DNA of 64,000 bases, taken from positions 62,001-126,000 of the forward strand of contig NZ_FQYN01000010.1 in the NCBI RefSeq assembly GCF_900141805.1, in the 5' to 3' direction. The stretch comes from Hymenobacter daecheongensis DSM 21074. Lineage in GTDB: Bacteria; Bacteroidota; Bacteroidia; Cytophagales; Hymenobacteraceae. Numbering within the stretch: the stretch's first letter is position 1; the number at the start of each line of letters is the position of its first letter. A program made the translations under genes and the position numbers. Shown one piece after another: positions 42,743-51,685 of this stretch. The notes under the pieces are model-generated. The model was given only the letters and a program-made list of their open reading frames with translations, did no database searches and was not told the origin of the DNA.

Positions 42743-42788
42743 AAACCCAATTTTTTAGGCCCGATTTAGCCCGCCAGTTTTGTGGCCT

Positions 42789-43952
42789 ATGGCAGGCATC
42801 AAGTCAATAATCGCTGGGTATAACGTCACCAATCAAGGGGGCGGGGTCGCTGAAATTTCCATCACGGGTAAGATCGACTGGTGGTCTAACAACTCAGTGG
42901 ACTTTACGCAGCAGCTGGCTTTACTGCGGGCTTCGGGCGTGACGGAACTACGCGGCTACATCTGTACGCCGGGCGGGTCGCTCTACGATGCCAATGAAAT
43001 CTACAACCAGCTTGTGGCCTTTCCCGGCCGCAAGACCTGTGTACTGGGCGCGTTGGTCGCCAGTGCCGGCACTACGATAGCCTGCGCGTTTACGGACGGC
43101 ATCGAAATGGCGGCCAACGGTCAGTACATGATTCATGACCCCTGCGTGTACGTCGAGGGTGGGGAGCGGGAGTTGAAGGCCGCGCTCCAGATGTACTACA
43201 ACATCCGCAAGGCCGCCATCGACATCTACGTGAAGCGCACCGGCCTTGAAGCGGATGAGGTGTCGGAGATGATGGCCGCCACCACCTGGATGAATGCGGA
43301 GACGGCCAAAGAGAAAGGCTTCGTCACGGGCACCACCGGGGCGGAAGACGCACTGCCGACCAACATGGCGCAAGCCTTCACCAGCTACAACTACAAAAAC
43401 GTGCCAGCGGCCCTGAATCAGGTGGTAATGGCGCATAGTCTCACCATTCCAACCACAAGTTCGACCATGAACAAGAATACCATCATCGCCTCGATGGGCC
43501 TGAGTGCCAACGCCACCGACGCTGAAGTAGAAACCGCCATTGCTCAGATGAGCGCCGCCAAGATCAAGGCCGAAAACGACCTGAAGGAAGAGCGCGAAAA
43601 GGGCAAGAAGGAAAAGGCCGAAATGCTGGTGGACGCTGGCATCGCCGCCAAGAAGATTCCGGCCGGCCAGCGCGATGCCTTCGTGACCAACGCCGTGATG
43701 AACTACGACGCGGTGAAAGCCATGCTGGACATCATGCCGGGCGTGGCCCCCATCACCAACCAGCTTCAGCCTGACACCGACACCACCAAGGCCACCAACG
43801 CGGCTGGCAACAGCGCTGCCGACGACCGCTCGAACTGGACTATCACCGACTACATGGAGAAGGACGGTGCGGCCCTCGCTGTGATGGCAGAGAAGCAGCC
43901 TGAAAAGTACCAGGCCCTGGCCAAGACCTACCAGTACAAGCCCAAAAACTAG
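42789..43952 (+). CDS. ClpP-like prohead protease with C-terminal scaffold
   Basis: 387 aa. The protease half has strand/helix GYICTPGGSLYDANEIYN, the Ser in ALVASAGTTIACAF, and MIHDPCVYVEGG with the His. From residue 227 the sequence becomes helical and charged, ending in a scaffold-like Lys/Glu/Ala domain. ATG 42789 follows the divergent region; a TTG nine bases before is not needed. The architecture is that of Mu gpI with nested scaffold Z. Confidence 0.85.
   Translation: MAGIKSIIAGYNVTNQGGGVAEISITGKIDWWSNNSVDFTQQLALLRASGVTELRGYICTPGGSLYDANEIYNQLVAFPGRKTCVLGALVASAGTTIACAFTDGIEMAANGQYMIHDPCVYVEGGERELKAALQMYYNIRKAAIDIYVKRTGLEADEVSEMMAATTWMNAETAKEKGFVTGTTGAEDALPTNMAQAFTSYNYKNVPAALNQVVMAHSLTIPTTSSTMNKNTIIASMGLSANATDAEVETAIAQMSAAKIKAENDLKEEREKGKKEKAEMLVDAGIAAKKIPAGQRDAFVTNAVMNYDAVKAMLDIMPGVAPITNQLQPDTDTTKATNAAGNSAADDRSNWTITDYMEKDGAALAVMAEKQPEKYQALAKTYQYKPKN
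43467..43952 (+). CDS. possible internal scaffold product (in-frame start)
   Basis: An ATG in frame at residue 227 of the protease opens MNKNTIIASMGLSANATD, exactly where the protease domain ends. In Mu, scaffold gpZ starts inside gene I this way. No clear ribosome site precedes it, so initiation is inferred. Confidence 0.45.
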   Translation: MNKNTIIASMGLSANATDAEVETAIAQMSAAKIKAENDLKEEREKGKKEKAEMLVDAGIAAKKIPAGQRDAFVTNAVMNYDAVKAMLDIMPGVAPITNQLQPDTDTTKATNAAGNSAADDRSNWTITDYMEKDGAALAVMAEKQPEKYQALAKTYQYKPKN

Positions 43953-44013
43953 AAAACCCAACAGCCCCCTTTCGCAAGCCTTCACTCACCCTTTACCACT
44001 TTTTAAAACCACA

Positions 44014-44907
44014 ATGGCTGTTGTAATGAGAGAACTCTTCCTGGCGATGCTGATCGGCAAGCTCAGGAACACCCCGACCTGGATGGGTCAGCTGAAGGAC
44101 GAGTCGTCCTTCGTAGGTAACAACGTGATTCACCTCAACGCAATCGGGGCCGACCCGACGGTGTTGATTAACAACTCGGTGTACCCCATCGCTACGGCTC
44201 AGCGCGAAGACACGGACATTCCGCTGGCCCTGAACAAGTACGACACCACTAACACCCGCATCTCGCAGGATGAGCTGTACGCCATTCCCTACGACAAGCC
44301 CGGTTCCGTAATTGAGCAGCACAAGGGCGTGCTCGATGAGCAGATGGGTGCCCACGGCCTCTACACCATCGCGCCCCAGGCCGCCACGGCCGCCATGCCG
44401 ATTCTGGTGACCACGGGTGCCAACGATGGCACGGGCCGTCTGCGCATGACCCCCGAAGACCTGATCCGCCTGTCGAATGCCTTCGACAACGCGAAAATCC
44501 CGAAGCAGGGCCGCATCCTGGTGCTGAGCAACGAGCACGTCATGGACCTGCAGATTTCCACGCTGGGCTCCTACATCGCGGCCATGTTCCAGAACATCGG
44601 CACGGGTACTCTGGCTCCGACGCTGTATGGCTTCCAGCTGCATCAGGACCTGTATGCCCCGGTGTACAACCTGACTACCAAAACCCGCAAGGCGTTCGGC
44701 GCGGCCACCGCCGGCACCGACTCGACCGGCTCCGTAGCCTTCTATGCTCCCGACGCTTTCCGCGCTCTGGGTACGGCGCAGATGTTCTACCGCGCCGCCG
44801 ACCTCGACCCCGAAACCCGCTCCAGCGTGGCCGGCTTCCAGGTGTACGGGGTGTGTGCCCCGTACACCCGCCGCTCGCAGGCGGCCATCATCAGCGGTAA
44901 GGTCTAA
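44014..44907 (+). CDS. major capsid protein, HK97-fold type
   Basis: 297 aa. Secondary structure and composition match capsid proteins of Mu-like phages of Bacteroidota; follows protease/scaffold by 61 bp. Marks include FVGNNVIHLNAIGADPTV, QDELYAIPYDKPGSVIEQH and FYAPDAFRALGTAQMFYRA. No signal or membrane part. Expected to be the most abundant virion protein. Confidence 0.85.
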   Translation: MAVVMRELFLAMLIGKLRNTPTWMGQLKDESSFVGNNVIHLNAIGADPTVLINNSVYPIATAQREDTDIPLALNKYDTTNTRISQDELYAIPYDKPGSVIEQHKGVLDEQMGAHGLYTIAPQAATAAMPILVTTGANDGTGRLRMTPEDLIRLSNAFDNAKIPKQGRILVLSNEHVMDLQISTLGSYIAAMFQNIGTGTLAPTLYGFQLHQDLYAPVYNLTTKTRKAFGAATAGTDSTGSVAFYAPDAFRALGTAQMFYRAADLDPETRSSVAGFQVYGVCAPYTRRSQAAIISGKV

Positions 44908-45012
44908 ATGCCAACCGGCTCCAATTGGATCGGCCGATTGCTTACTGCTCAGGATGCGACGGATAGCACTGACAAGCAAGAAGCCGGTCCGGTTGGGGCC
45001 AACGGGCAATGA
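44908..45012 (+). CDS. 34-aa small ORF between capsid and lysin genes
   Basis: ATG follows the capsid stop directly (TAAATG) and its TGA overlaps the amidase ATG (ATGA), so translation would be coupled on both sides. The peptide (MPTGSNWIGRLLTAQD...) has no motif I recognise. Tight junctions favour it being real. Confidence 0.5.
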   Translation: MPTGSNWIGRLLTAQDATDSTDKQEAGPVGANGQ

Positions 45013-45437
45013 CAACTATGCGGACTATCACGCACATCGTGCTGCACTGCACGGCCTGCCCGCAGTCGGCCACCGTGGCCAGCATTCTGAACTACTGGCG
45101 GCAGGAATTAGGCTGGAAAACGCCCGGCTATCACATCATCATTCCGCCCGACGGCTGCTCGCAGCGCCTGGTGCCCGATGAGCAGGTGAGCAACGGCGTG
45201 GCCGGCCACAATGCCCGCAGCCTCCACGTCAGCTACATCGGCGGCGTGGATGGCCAGGGCCGCCCCCTCGACAACCGCACGCCGGCCCAGCTGGCAGAGA
45301 TGGAGCGCATCGTGCGGCGCTGGAAAGCCCAGCATCCAAACGCCCAGGTGGTGGGGCACCGGGATTTTCCCGGCGTTACCAAAGCCTGCCCCTGCTTCGA
45401 TGCCCTCACCTGGTGGGCTTCCGTGACCAGAAAATAG
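45009..45437 (+). CDS. endolysin, N-acetylmuramoyl-L-alanine amidase
   Basis: 142 aa, Amidase_2 / T7 lysozyme type. Zn ligands by position: His13 (ITHIVLHCTA), His117 (VVGHRDFPG) and Cys129 (ACPCFD). No signal peptide, so export should need the holin encoded next. Confidence 0.9.
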   Translation: MTTMRTITHIVLHCTACPQSATVASILNYWRQELGWKTPGYHIIIPPDGCSQRLVPDEQVSNGVAGHNARSLHVSYIGGVDGQGRPLDNRTPAQLAEMERIVRRWKAQHPNAQVVGHRDFPGVTKACPCFDALTWWASVTRK

Positions 45438-45461
45438 GGATTTGTCCTCTTCCAAGAACTT

Positions 45462-46136
45462 ATGAATCGACTCTTAACCAACGTGACCAAGGGCTGGCTG
45501 ACCAGCCTGATCGGGGTCATCATCATTTGCGCGGCGCTGGCCAGCGTGTTTACCAAAAATATCAGCTGGGGCGATGCCGCCTTGGGGATGGCGGTCGGCG
45601 TGACCCTGCTGGGTATGCCGAACCCCACACTGCCCGGAACGGGTGTCGTAGGTGTCCTGGTGTTGCTGCTGGCGTTTGGGGGTTGCGCCACGCAGAAACG
45701 CTTTCTGGATAAATACGGCACCCAAGGGCCGGCCCCTACCATTGCCGTGACCGACTCGGTGCGCGTGCCGGTGGCGGTGAGCACGCCAGCTGACAGTCTT
45801 TCCACCAGCCTCGACATCGATAGCCTGGCCAGTGCCTGGAGCCGCGATACGGTACGGCTGGTTAGCGCCGGGGGCCGGGCGGAAGTGGCCTTCGTGAAAT
45901 CGGCCGATGGCCGCCGCCTGGAAACGCGGGTGAAGGTGCCGCCTACCATCATCCATGATACCATCACGACGGTGGTGACGCTCTACGGCCAGTGCCCACC
46001 CAGCTACACGCTGTCCCCCACCTACGAGCCGCCCTTATATGTGCGCTGGTGGGAGTATTTCAAACTCTTTTCGGCCGTACTGGTGCTGCTCTTACTGGTC
46101 ATTGTCGGAGCGCTCAGGCTACTCCGACCGCGCTAG
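45462..46136 (+). CDS. apparent holin/unimolecular spanin fusion
   Basis: 224 aa. Residues 13-53 make two membrane helices with the phage-holin style SWGDAALGMAVGVTLLGMPN. A third hydrophobic part (61-74) ends in a lipobox LLLAFGGC, Cys75. A periplasmic domain follows, then a C-terminal membrane helix (about 200-220, FSAVLVLLLLVIVGAL). Lipobox plus C-terminal helix is the layout of a u-spanin. An internal ATG at 45615 (residue 52) could make the spanin alone. Confidence 0.7.
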   Translation: MNRLLTNVTKGWLTSLIGVIIICAALASVFTKNISWGDAALGMAVGVTLLGMPNPTLPGTGVVGVLVLLLAFGGCATQKRFLDKYGTQGPAPTIAVTDSVRVPVAVSTPADSLSTSLDIDSLASAWSRDTVRLVSAGGRAEVAFVKSADGRRLETRVKVPPTIIHDTITTVVTLYGQCPPSYTLSPTYEPPLYVRWWEYFKLFSAVLVLLLLVIVGALRLLRPR

Positions 46137-46195
46137 AAACCCCGCCTTAACGGCTTCCAACTGTCACGCTTTTCCGCCTTACCGCATTGCCCGAT

Positions 46196-46507
46196 ATGAA
46201 TCTTTCTTCCCTTTCTGAGCTGCAGGAGCAATCCAAAGAGACGTTTGCCGCCCATCCTGGCACGGCCAAGGTCTTCGCCACCGCCGACGGCAACATCTTC
46301 CTGAACGAAAACGCCGGGCGCAACCATGCCCGGCAGGAGAAGCTGGAGCTGCACACCATCGAGCGTGGTGAGGCCCAGCCCGCCGCCACCGAGCCCGCCA
46401 ACGAGGTGCCGGCTCCGGTCGATACCGAAACCCCGGCCGACGAAACGCCCAGCGAGGCCAGCGAGGTGCCGGCCAAAAAGAAAACGACCAAAGCTGCCGG
46501 CAACTAG
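46196..46507 (+). CDS. hypothetical phage protein with charged tail
   Basis: 103 aa. First half helical (LSELQEQSKETFAAHPG), last half low complexity, Pro/Glu/Ala-rich, ending in a Lys cluster. Sits between lysis and sheath genes, where Mu has tail-head joining genes. Not recognised. Confidence 0.55.
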   Translation: MNLSSLSELQEQSKETFAAHPGTAKVFATADGNIFLNENAGRNHARQEKLELHTIERGEAQPAATEPANEVPAPVDTETPADETPSEASEVPAKKKTTKAAGN

Positions 46508-46580
46508 CCGGCAGCATTTCGTCCCCGCCTGACTTGCGGCCCCCGGCCGCCCGCTTTCTCTCCTTCTACCAGTTACTACG

Positions 46581-47861
46581 ATGAACGAATTTCAAGGCCC
46601 CCTCATCAGCAAGCCGCGTGGCCGGCTTGGTCGCCGCAACCCTAGCGCAGATGGCACTATCGGCTTGGTAGCCGGCGGCGTGGCCGCCACCGGCCTGGCC
46701 CTGGGCGCTATCCTGAGGCTCATTCAGCCGGAAGACGCGGAGGCAGTGGGCATCAACGCGGCCTACGATGCCAACAACAACGTGCTGGTGTACCACCACA
46801 TCCGGCGCATCTTCCACTACAACCCGGATGCCACGCTGTATCTGATGCTGGCCCCGCAGGCCGCTTCGCTCGCCACCATCTGCAACCCCACCGGCGACTA
46901 TCTGCGCAAGCTGCTTCAGGACGATGCCACCAAGGGCGAAATCCGCAAAGCCGGCGTGGTGCTGAACCCGGTGGCCGCCCCGGCTGCCGGCGAGTATACC
47001 ACAGGCCTGCTCTCGGATGTGCTTACCGCCATTCCCCAGGCCCAAGCGCTGGTGGTAGCGCTGGCCGCGTCGGCCATCTACATCGACAACATCATGCTCG
47101 GCGGCATCCTGAGCCCGACCGCCAGCGTGGCTACGCTGCCCAACCTGCGGGCTTCGGCCAGCGAGAACGTGAGCGTGTGCATCGCCGCCGATCCGGCGGT
47201 GCTGCTGGCCACCGGCCGGGCTTACTACGCGGAAGTGGGCAGCGCCCTGGGGATGCTCAGCATCCGCAAGGTGAGCGAGTGCCTGGGCTCCGTCGATATT
47301 GCCCGCAAGCCGGAAGCGGCCAAGGGCAAGGACACCTACCCGCTGACCAGCACCGCCACCGGCTACTTCCTCAGCGCCGCCCTGAGCAACGGCAAGCCGT
47401 TCGGGGCCTTGTTTGAGGCCGAAAAAGCCGCGCTGGGCACCAAGGGCTACATCTACGCCGGCCGTTTCCAGGGCCTCGACGGGGTGTACTTCAACGAAAG
47501 CCACACCTGCACGGAAGCCGCCAGCGACTACGCCTACATCGAAGACAACGGCGTGTGGAACAAGGCCACGCGCAACCTGCGGGAAGCACTGCTGCCGGTG
47601 CTGCGGGGCGAGGTGGACGTGGATGCCGCCACCGGCTTTCTGAGCGGGGGCCAGGTGGCCTACTACCAGGCCAAAGGGGCCAAGGCCGTGGGCACGATGG
47701 CCGCCGCCAAGGAAATCAGCGGGGAGCCCGTGGTGCGCATCGAGCCGAGCCAGAATGTAGTGGGCACGGGCACCGTGAAGATGTCGCTGGCCTACGTGCG
47801 GCGCGGCATTCTGCGCCAGCTGGAGGCGGAAGTAGGAGCCATCAACCCGGCCGCCGGCTAA
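46581..47861 (+). CDS. contractile tail sheath protein (DUF2586 type)
   Basis: 426 aa. N-terminal part GRNP-like GRRNPSADGTIGLVAGGVAA, then EYTTGLLSDVLTAIPQAQALV, and FLSGGQVAYYQAKGAKAVGTM and the C-terminal VVGTGTVKMSLAYVRRGILR give the DUF2586 sheath of Mu-like myoviruses of Bacteroidota. Directly before the tail tube gene, as expected for a contractile tail. Confidence 0.82.
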   Translation: MNEFQGPLISKPRGRLGRRNPSADGTIGLVAGGVAATGLALGAILRLIQPEDAEAVGINAAYDANNNVLVYHHIRRIFHYNPDATLYLMLAPQAASLATICNPTGDYLRKLLQDDATKGEIRKAGVVLNPVAAPAAGEYTTGLLSDVLTAIPQAQALVVALAASAIYIDNIMLGGILSPTASVATLPNLRASASENVSVCIAADPAVLLATGRAYYAEVGSALGMLSIRKVSECLGSVDIARKPEAAKGKDTYPLTSTATGYFLSAALSNGKPFGALFEAEKAALGTKGYIYAGRFQGLDGVYFNESHTCTEAASDYAYIEDNGVWNKATRNLREALLPVLRGEVDVDAATGFLSGGQVAYYQAKGAKAVGTMAAAKEISGEPVVRIEPSQNVVGTGTVKMSLAYVRRGILRQLEAEVGAINPAAG

Positions 47862-47907
47862 GCCCGGCCGGCCTTTCTCCCATCGTTCATTCAGACTACA
47901 GCACCCG

Positions 47908-48339
47908 ATGCCTAAGCCTAAAATCATCAACCTGTTCGGCACCCTCACGGGCTGGAACAACACCAACGTGAACCTCTTCGGCCGCGACCTGGAAGGCATC
48001 GAGGCCTTCAAGTACAGCGACAGCACTGAAATCGACGTGGCCTACGGCGCAGGTGGGATGCCCATCGGCAAGACCCGTGGCAACTACAAGGCCGAAGCCT
48101 CCATTTCGCTCTACGTCGAGGAGGTCATCGCCATCCAGAAGCAGCTGCCCAAGGGAATGCGCTTCCAGGACATCCCCGATTTCGACGTGCCGGTGACCTT
48201 CGAGCACCAGGGTAGCCTCTACACCGACGTGGTGCGCAACTGCTCCTTCAAAGACAACGGCAAGGAGAGCAAAAACGGCGAGGGCAAGATGGTGCGCGAA
48301 TACACCCTGGTGCCCAGCCACATCGACTACAACGTGTAG
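47908..48339 (+). CDS. tail tube protein
   Basis: 143 aa with a beta-rich middle (IDVAYGAGGMPIGKTRGNY, ISLYVEEVIAI, FDVPVTFEHQGSLY) fitting the tube-fold. Between sheath and tail chaperone. Confidence 0.78.
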   Translation: MPKPKIINLFGTLTGWNNTNVNLFGRDLEGIEAFKYSDSTEIDVAYGAGGMPIGKTRGNYKAEASISLYVEEVIAIQKQLPKGMRFQDIPDFDVPVTFEHQGSLYTDVVRNCSFKDNGKESKNGEGKMVREYTLVPSHIDYNV

Positions 48340-48367
48340 CGCCGGCTGACCCTTCTCTTTCTCAAAC

Positions 48368-48400
48368 CTCCCATTTAATACCGTCTAAACGGCATCTGAA
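48368..48400 (-). repeat. 11-bp-phased repeat, internal site 2
   Basis: On the minus strand: TTCAGATGCCG, TTTAGACGGTA, TTAAATGGGAG, each 11 bp, adjoining. ACCGTCTAAACGGCATCT (48380-48397) is the exact inverse of the motif at 39925-39942. It lies 3 bp before the tail chaperone start. Confidence 0.7.
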
Positions 48401-48402
48401 CA

Positions 48403-48741
48403 GTGATTAAGACCAACAAACCCCAGGAGTACACCCCCGAGCAGATCGAGGCCTTCGAGGCCCGGAGCGAAAACAAGAGCCGGGGTAAGGTGAGCTTGTT
48501 CCGCTTTCCTTCCGACGACAACCCCGATAAGCCTGCTCAATTCTGGTGCGCCAAGCCGAACCGCCAGCAAATCGCGGCCATCGCCGAAACCAGCGAAACG
48601 GACAGCGCGAAGGGCAACGACCTGTTCATCAACACCTGCGTGCTGGCCGGCGACCTCGACCAGCTGGAGCACGATGACGCGCTGTACTTCGGGCTGCTGA
48701 AGGAGATTTCGGGCCTGATCGAGAATAAAAAAAAGCTCTAA
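48403..48741 (+). CDS. tail assembly chaperone, short form
   Basis: 112 aa from GTG. Helical with KPQEYTPEQIEAFEARS and VLAGDLDQLEHDD. Ends four codons after the slippery A-run. Between tube and tape measure, exactly where tailed phages encode the G/GT-type chaperone. Confidence 0.82.
   Translation: MIKTNKPQEYTPEQIEAFEARSENKSRGKVSLFRFPSDDNPDKPAQFWCAKPNRQQIAAIAETSETDSAKGNDLFINTCVLAGDLDQLEHDDALYFGLLKEISGLIENKKKL
48729..48735 (+). other. -1 frameshift slippery heptamer A AAA AAG
   Basis: In the chaperone frame the codons are AAA AAG after an A (48729-48735). It is the most shift-prone heptamer in bacteria (as in dnaX). The -1 frame then stays open for 77 codons. Confidence 0.85.
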
Positions 48742-48968
48742 ACAAGCTTCAGCAGGCGCTACGAATTGATGAAAGCGAAGGGGCGCAGGAGGACCGCAAG
48801 GTGGCCGCGCTGCTTCGCTTTCATTATAAGGTAGATCCTGATACGCTCAGCGACCGGGCCTATTATACGCTCTGGCACGACTACCTGTACGTGCGCAGCC
48901 AGGAGCGGGCACTGTTGCTGGGCGTGATGCGCCAGGTCATCAGTGAAGCTTTTCCCCCATCCTCTTAA
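48735..48968 (+). CDS. -1 frame extension of the tail chaperone
   Basis: After the shift the product reads ALNKLQQALRIDESEG and continues to VMRQVISEAFPPSS, stop at 48966-48968, 10 bp before the tape measure gene. It has no usable start of its own. The fused protein is 188 aa, as in lambda G-T. Confidence 0.82.
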   Translation, partial: ALNKLQQALRIDESEGAQEDRKVAALLRFHYKVDPDTLSDRAYYTLWHDYLYVRSQERALLLGVMRQVISEAFPPSS

Positions 48969-48977
48969 CTCTAGCCA

Positions 48978-50978
48978 ATGTCAGCTGATAAGGAAGCCAG
49001 CTTCGTGATGCGCCTGGTCGATATGGTGACCGGGCCGACTAAGGGCATCATCGCCTCGACCACCGCCGCCACTACCAAGCTGAAGGAGATGGCCGGCACC
49101 TCGAATGGCATCGGCGGCAAGCTGGGAGGCATCTTCACTGGGCTGAAAGACAAGGCCAGCAAGTTCAAGAACGAGATTCGGAACGTGACCGACGAGGTGC
49201 CCGGCCTGTCTCGTGCCATCGAGCTGGTGACGAATCCTTACGTGGCCATTGCTGCGGCTGTCGTGGCCGTGGGGGTGGCGCTGGGTGCGGCCACGATGAA
49301 GGCGATGGACTTCGAGAAAGGCATGGCGCAAGTGAACACCACCGCGCAACTCTCCGACCGCGACGTGGGCGTGCTCACGGGGAAGCTGCTGGATATGGGC
49401 GCGAATTCGACTGTGGCCCTCGATCAAATTCCCGGCGCTTTCAACTCTGTTATCTCGGCCGTTGGTGATACCGACAAGGCGCTGGCTATTTTCCAGCCCT
49501 CCCTACGAGCTGCACAAGCCGGCTTCACCGACATCAAAACCGTGACGGAGGCCGCCACCAACGTGCTGGGGGCGGTGAAGAACTCGACCCCCACCGAAGC
49601 CTTCGACGTGATGTTTGCCACCATGCGGCTGGGCAAGGCGGAGTTCAAGGACATTGCCAGCTACTTGCCCCGCATTATTCCGCTGGCCAACAACGTCGGT
49701 ATCAGCTTCCAGGAAATTTCGGCGGCCTTCGCCCTGATGACCACCAAGGGCCAGAGCGCGGAGCAGACGACCATGCTGCTGCAAAACGCCATGACGGCGC
49801 TGAGCAAGTCGGAAGTGATATACGGCACCAAGTCGCAGGCCGGCTTCATCCGGTCGGGCGTGGCCATCTTCGACCACGCGGGCAAAATGCGCAAGCTCAC
49901 CGACATCGTGGACGACCTGGCCAAGCGCACGGCGGGCATGAACGATAAGCAGAAGCAAGCCTTCCTGAACGGGCTGGGGCTCGATGCGCAGGCATCGGCT
50001 TCGTTTTCGGTGCTGGCGCAGAACGCCGGCAAGCTGAAGGAGTTCGTAGGGGGCGTGACCAACAGCCAGGGCGAAATGAACAAGGCGTACAACCGCTCGA
50101 TGAATTCATCGGACCGGCTCGTGATGCTCCAGAACAAGTTCAAGAAGGTCATGATTGAAATCGGCTATAAGCTGCTACCCGCAGTGAACTGGGCGATGGA
50201 GAAAGTGAACGGCGTGATGGAGTTTGTCAATAAGAATGCCGGGGCCATTTGGACTACCATCAAACTCATCGGGGCAGCCGTGGCCATCTACTTCCTGCCG
50301 GAAATCGTGGCCGTGGGCGCGGCGCTGACAGTAATCTACGTGGGTTTGCGGCTGCTGAAGGCTGCGGTAGTAGGCATTGCGACGCTTTTTGGGGCCATGT
50401 GGCGCAGCATTGGGGCTGACATCGACTGGGTATTCCAGAAGCTGGGGGGCGATGGGTCGCTGATGGAAAAGCTGTTTGGGGGCACCAGCGAGATATGGGA
50501 AGGCATTAAGACCTTCTTCAGCAACTTCATGAGCTTCTTCGGGGTGCTACTCGATGTGATGGATGATATGGCAGATGGCAACTTCAAAAAAGCCATGAAC
50601 CGCTATACCGAGTGGGAAGCCAAACTGAAAGGCCATAAGCTGGGCGAGGGTGTGCTGGCCCCCGGCCCGGCCTGGGGCGAGATGGGCCTGAATGGGCCTT
50701 TCTGGAATCCGAACGCGCCGAAAGGTGGGGAGGAAGCAGGTAAGACCAAGACCAAAACGCCCTCTGGTGACTTAGCCAAGCAGAATAAGGGCACCGACAT
50801 CCAAGGCGACAACAGCAAGGCCCGCATCGTGAATACCCGCATCGATAAGATCGAGGTGATTGTGAAGGTGGCCAACGCGGCGGGCCGGTCGATGCAGGAA
50901 ATCGGCAATCAGGTGGCTTCCATCATCGTCGGGTCGGTGCGCGACTCCGAAATTGTTCTAAGCAACGGCAATGGCTGA
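48978..50978 (+). CDS. tail tape measure protein
   Basis: 666 aa, sets tail length and forms a channel. N-terminal helical region (about 1-80), Gly/Ala membrane-like segment YVAIAAAVVAVGVALGAA, TP901-type middle (QIPGAFNSVISAVGDTDKAL, AFALMTTKGQSAEQTT), a second hydrophobic run (about 430-475), and a Lys/Gly-rich linker before the C-terminus. At about 0.15 nm per residue it would predict a tail near 100 nm, by general rule. Confidence 0.88.
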   Translation: MSADKEASFVMRLVDMVTGPTKGIIASTTAATTKLKEMAGTSNGIGGKLGGIFTGLKDKASKFKNEIRNVTDEVPGLSRAIELVTNPYVAIAAAVVAVGVALGAATMKAMDFEKGMAQVNTTAQLSDRDVGVLTGKLLDMGANSTVALDQIPGAFNSVISAVGDTDKALAIFQPSLRAAQAGFTDIKTVTEAATNVLGAVKNSTPTEAFDVMFATMRLGKAEFKDIASYLPRIIPLANNVGISFQEISAAFALMTTKGQSAEQTTMLLQNAMTALSKSEVIYGTKSQAGFIRSGVAIFDHAGKMRKLTDIVDDLAKRTAGMNDKQKQAFLNGLGLDAQASASFSVLAQNAGKLKEFVGGVTNSQGEMNKAYNRSMNSSDRLVMLQNKFKKVMIEIGYKLLPAVNWAMEKVNGVMEFVNKNAGAIWTTIKLIGAAVAIYFLPEIVAVGAALTVIYVGLRLLKAAVVGIATLFGAMWRSIGADIDWVFQKLGGDGSLMEKLFGGTSEIWEGIKTFFSNFMSFFGVLLDVMDDMADGNFKKAMNRYTEWEAKLKGHKLGEGVLAPGPAWGEMGLNGPFWNPNAPKGGEEAGKTKTKTPSGDLAKQNKGTDIQGDNSKARIVNTRIDKIEVIVKVANAAGRSMQEIGNQVASIIVGSVRDSEIVLSNGNG

Positions 50979-51684
50979 AATCACCTACCGCATCGATAGC
51001 CTCTACCGCACGGCTTTCCCGGACCTGGCCTCGAAGGCGCTGACCAAGCTCGATGGCGTGCGCGACCTAGCGCTGAGCAAGGCAGAGGCCGCCCTGGGCA
51101 TGGGCTTCCAGGTGCCCACGGAGCAGCAACGCACTTCGCCCGCGCTGGACTTCGCCGGCATCGGGAGTGCCGTCATCATCCAGGGCGACGAAACCAGCTA
51201 CCTGGGTACGCCCATCTTCCAGCCCATCCGCTTCCTGGCCGGTAATTATCAGCTGCTGGGCACCGGGGCGCGGCAGGGGCAGGTGGTGCTGGCCGACTAC
51301 GATGAGTGGCGGCTGCCGGCCACGGCCACGGCCGAATTCCGTCGGGCGAAGATTCTGACCAAGAGCAGCCCCAACGCGGCCTTCGGCTCTGCCAAGGAGC
51401 TATGGGCCTTCGAGGACTGGGACATCACCATTCGCGGCATCATCCTGCACGAGAAGCCTAACGTGTTTCCCGCCGGTGAGCTGCGGGAGATGCTGCGCTG
51501 GGAACAGCTGGTGGATAGCATCGCCGTGGGCGGGCAGATGTTCGAGCTGCTGGGCATCAAGCGCCTGGTAGTGGAAAGCCTGAACATCGGCAAGGTGGCC
51601 GGAATGCCCAACGTGGTGCCCTTTCAAATGCAGTGCTGCTCCGATGAGCCGCTGGAAGTATCCATCCTGACTAATCAATCCTAA
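50971..51684 (+). CDS. DUF6046-like phage tail protein
   Basis: 237 aa; overlaps the tape measure gene by 8 bp. The features DETSYLGTPIFQPIRF, WAFEDWDITIRGIIL and KPNVFPAGELREMLRW match small tail proteins common in Bacteroidota prophages. Placed where Mu has gp43 (tail/DNA circulation protein). Exact role unknown. Confidence 0.65.
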   Translation: MAEITYRIDSLYRTAFPDLASKALTKLDGVRDLALSKAEAALGMGFQVPTEQQRTSPALDFAGIGSAVIIQGDETSYLGTPIFQPIRFLAGNYQLLGTGARQGQVVLADYDEWRLPATATAEFRRAKILTKSSPNAAFGSAKELWAFEDWDITIRGIILHEKPNVFPAGELREMLRWEQLVDSIAVGGQMFELLGIKRLVVESLNIGKVAGMPNVVPFQMQCCSDEPLEVSILTNQS

Positions 51685-51685
51685 C

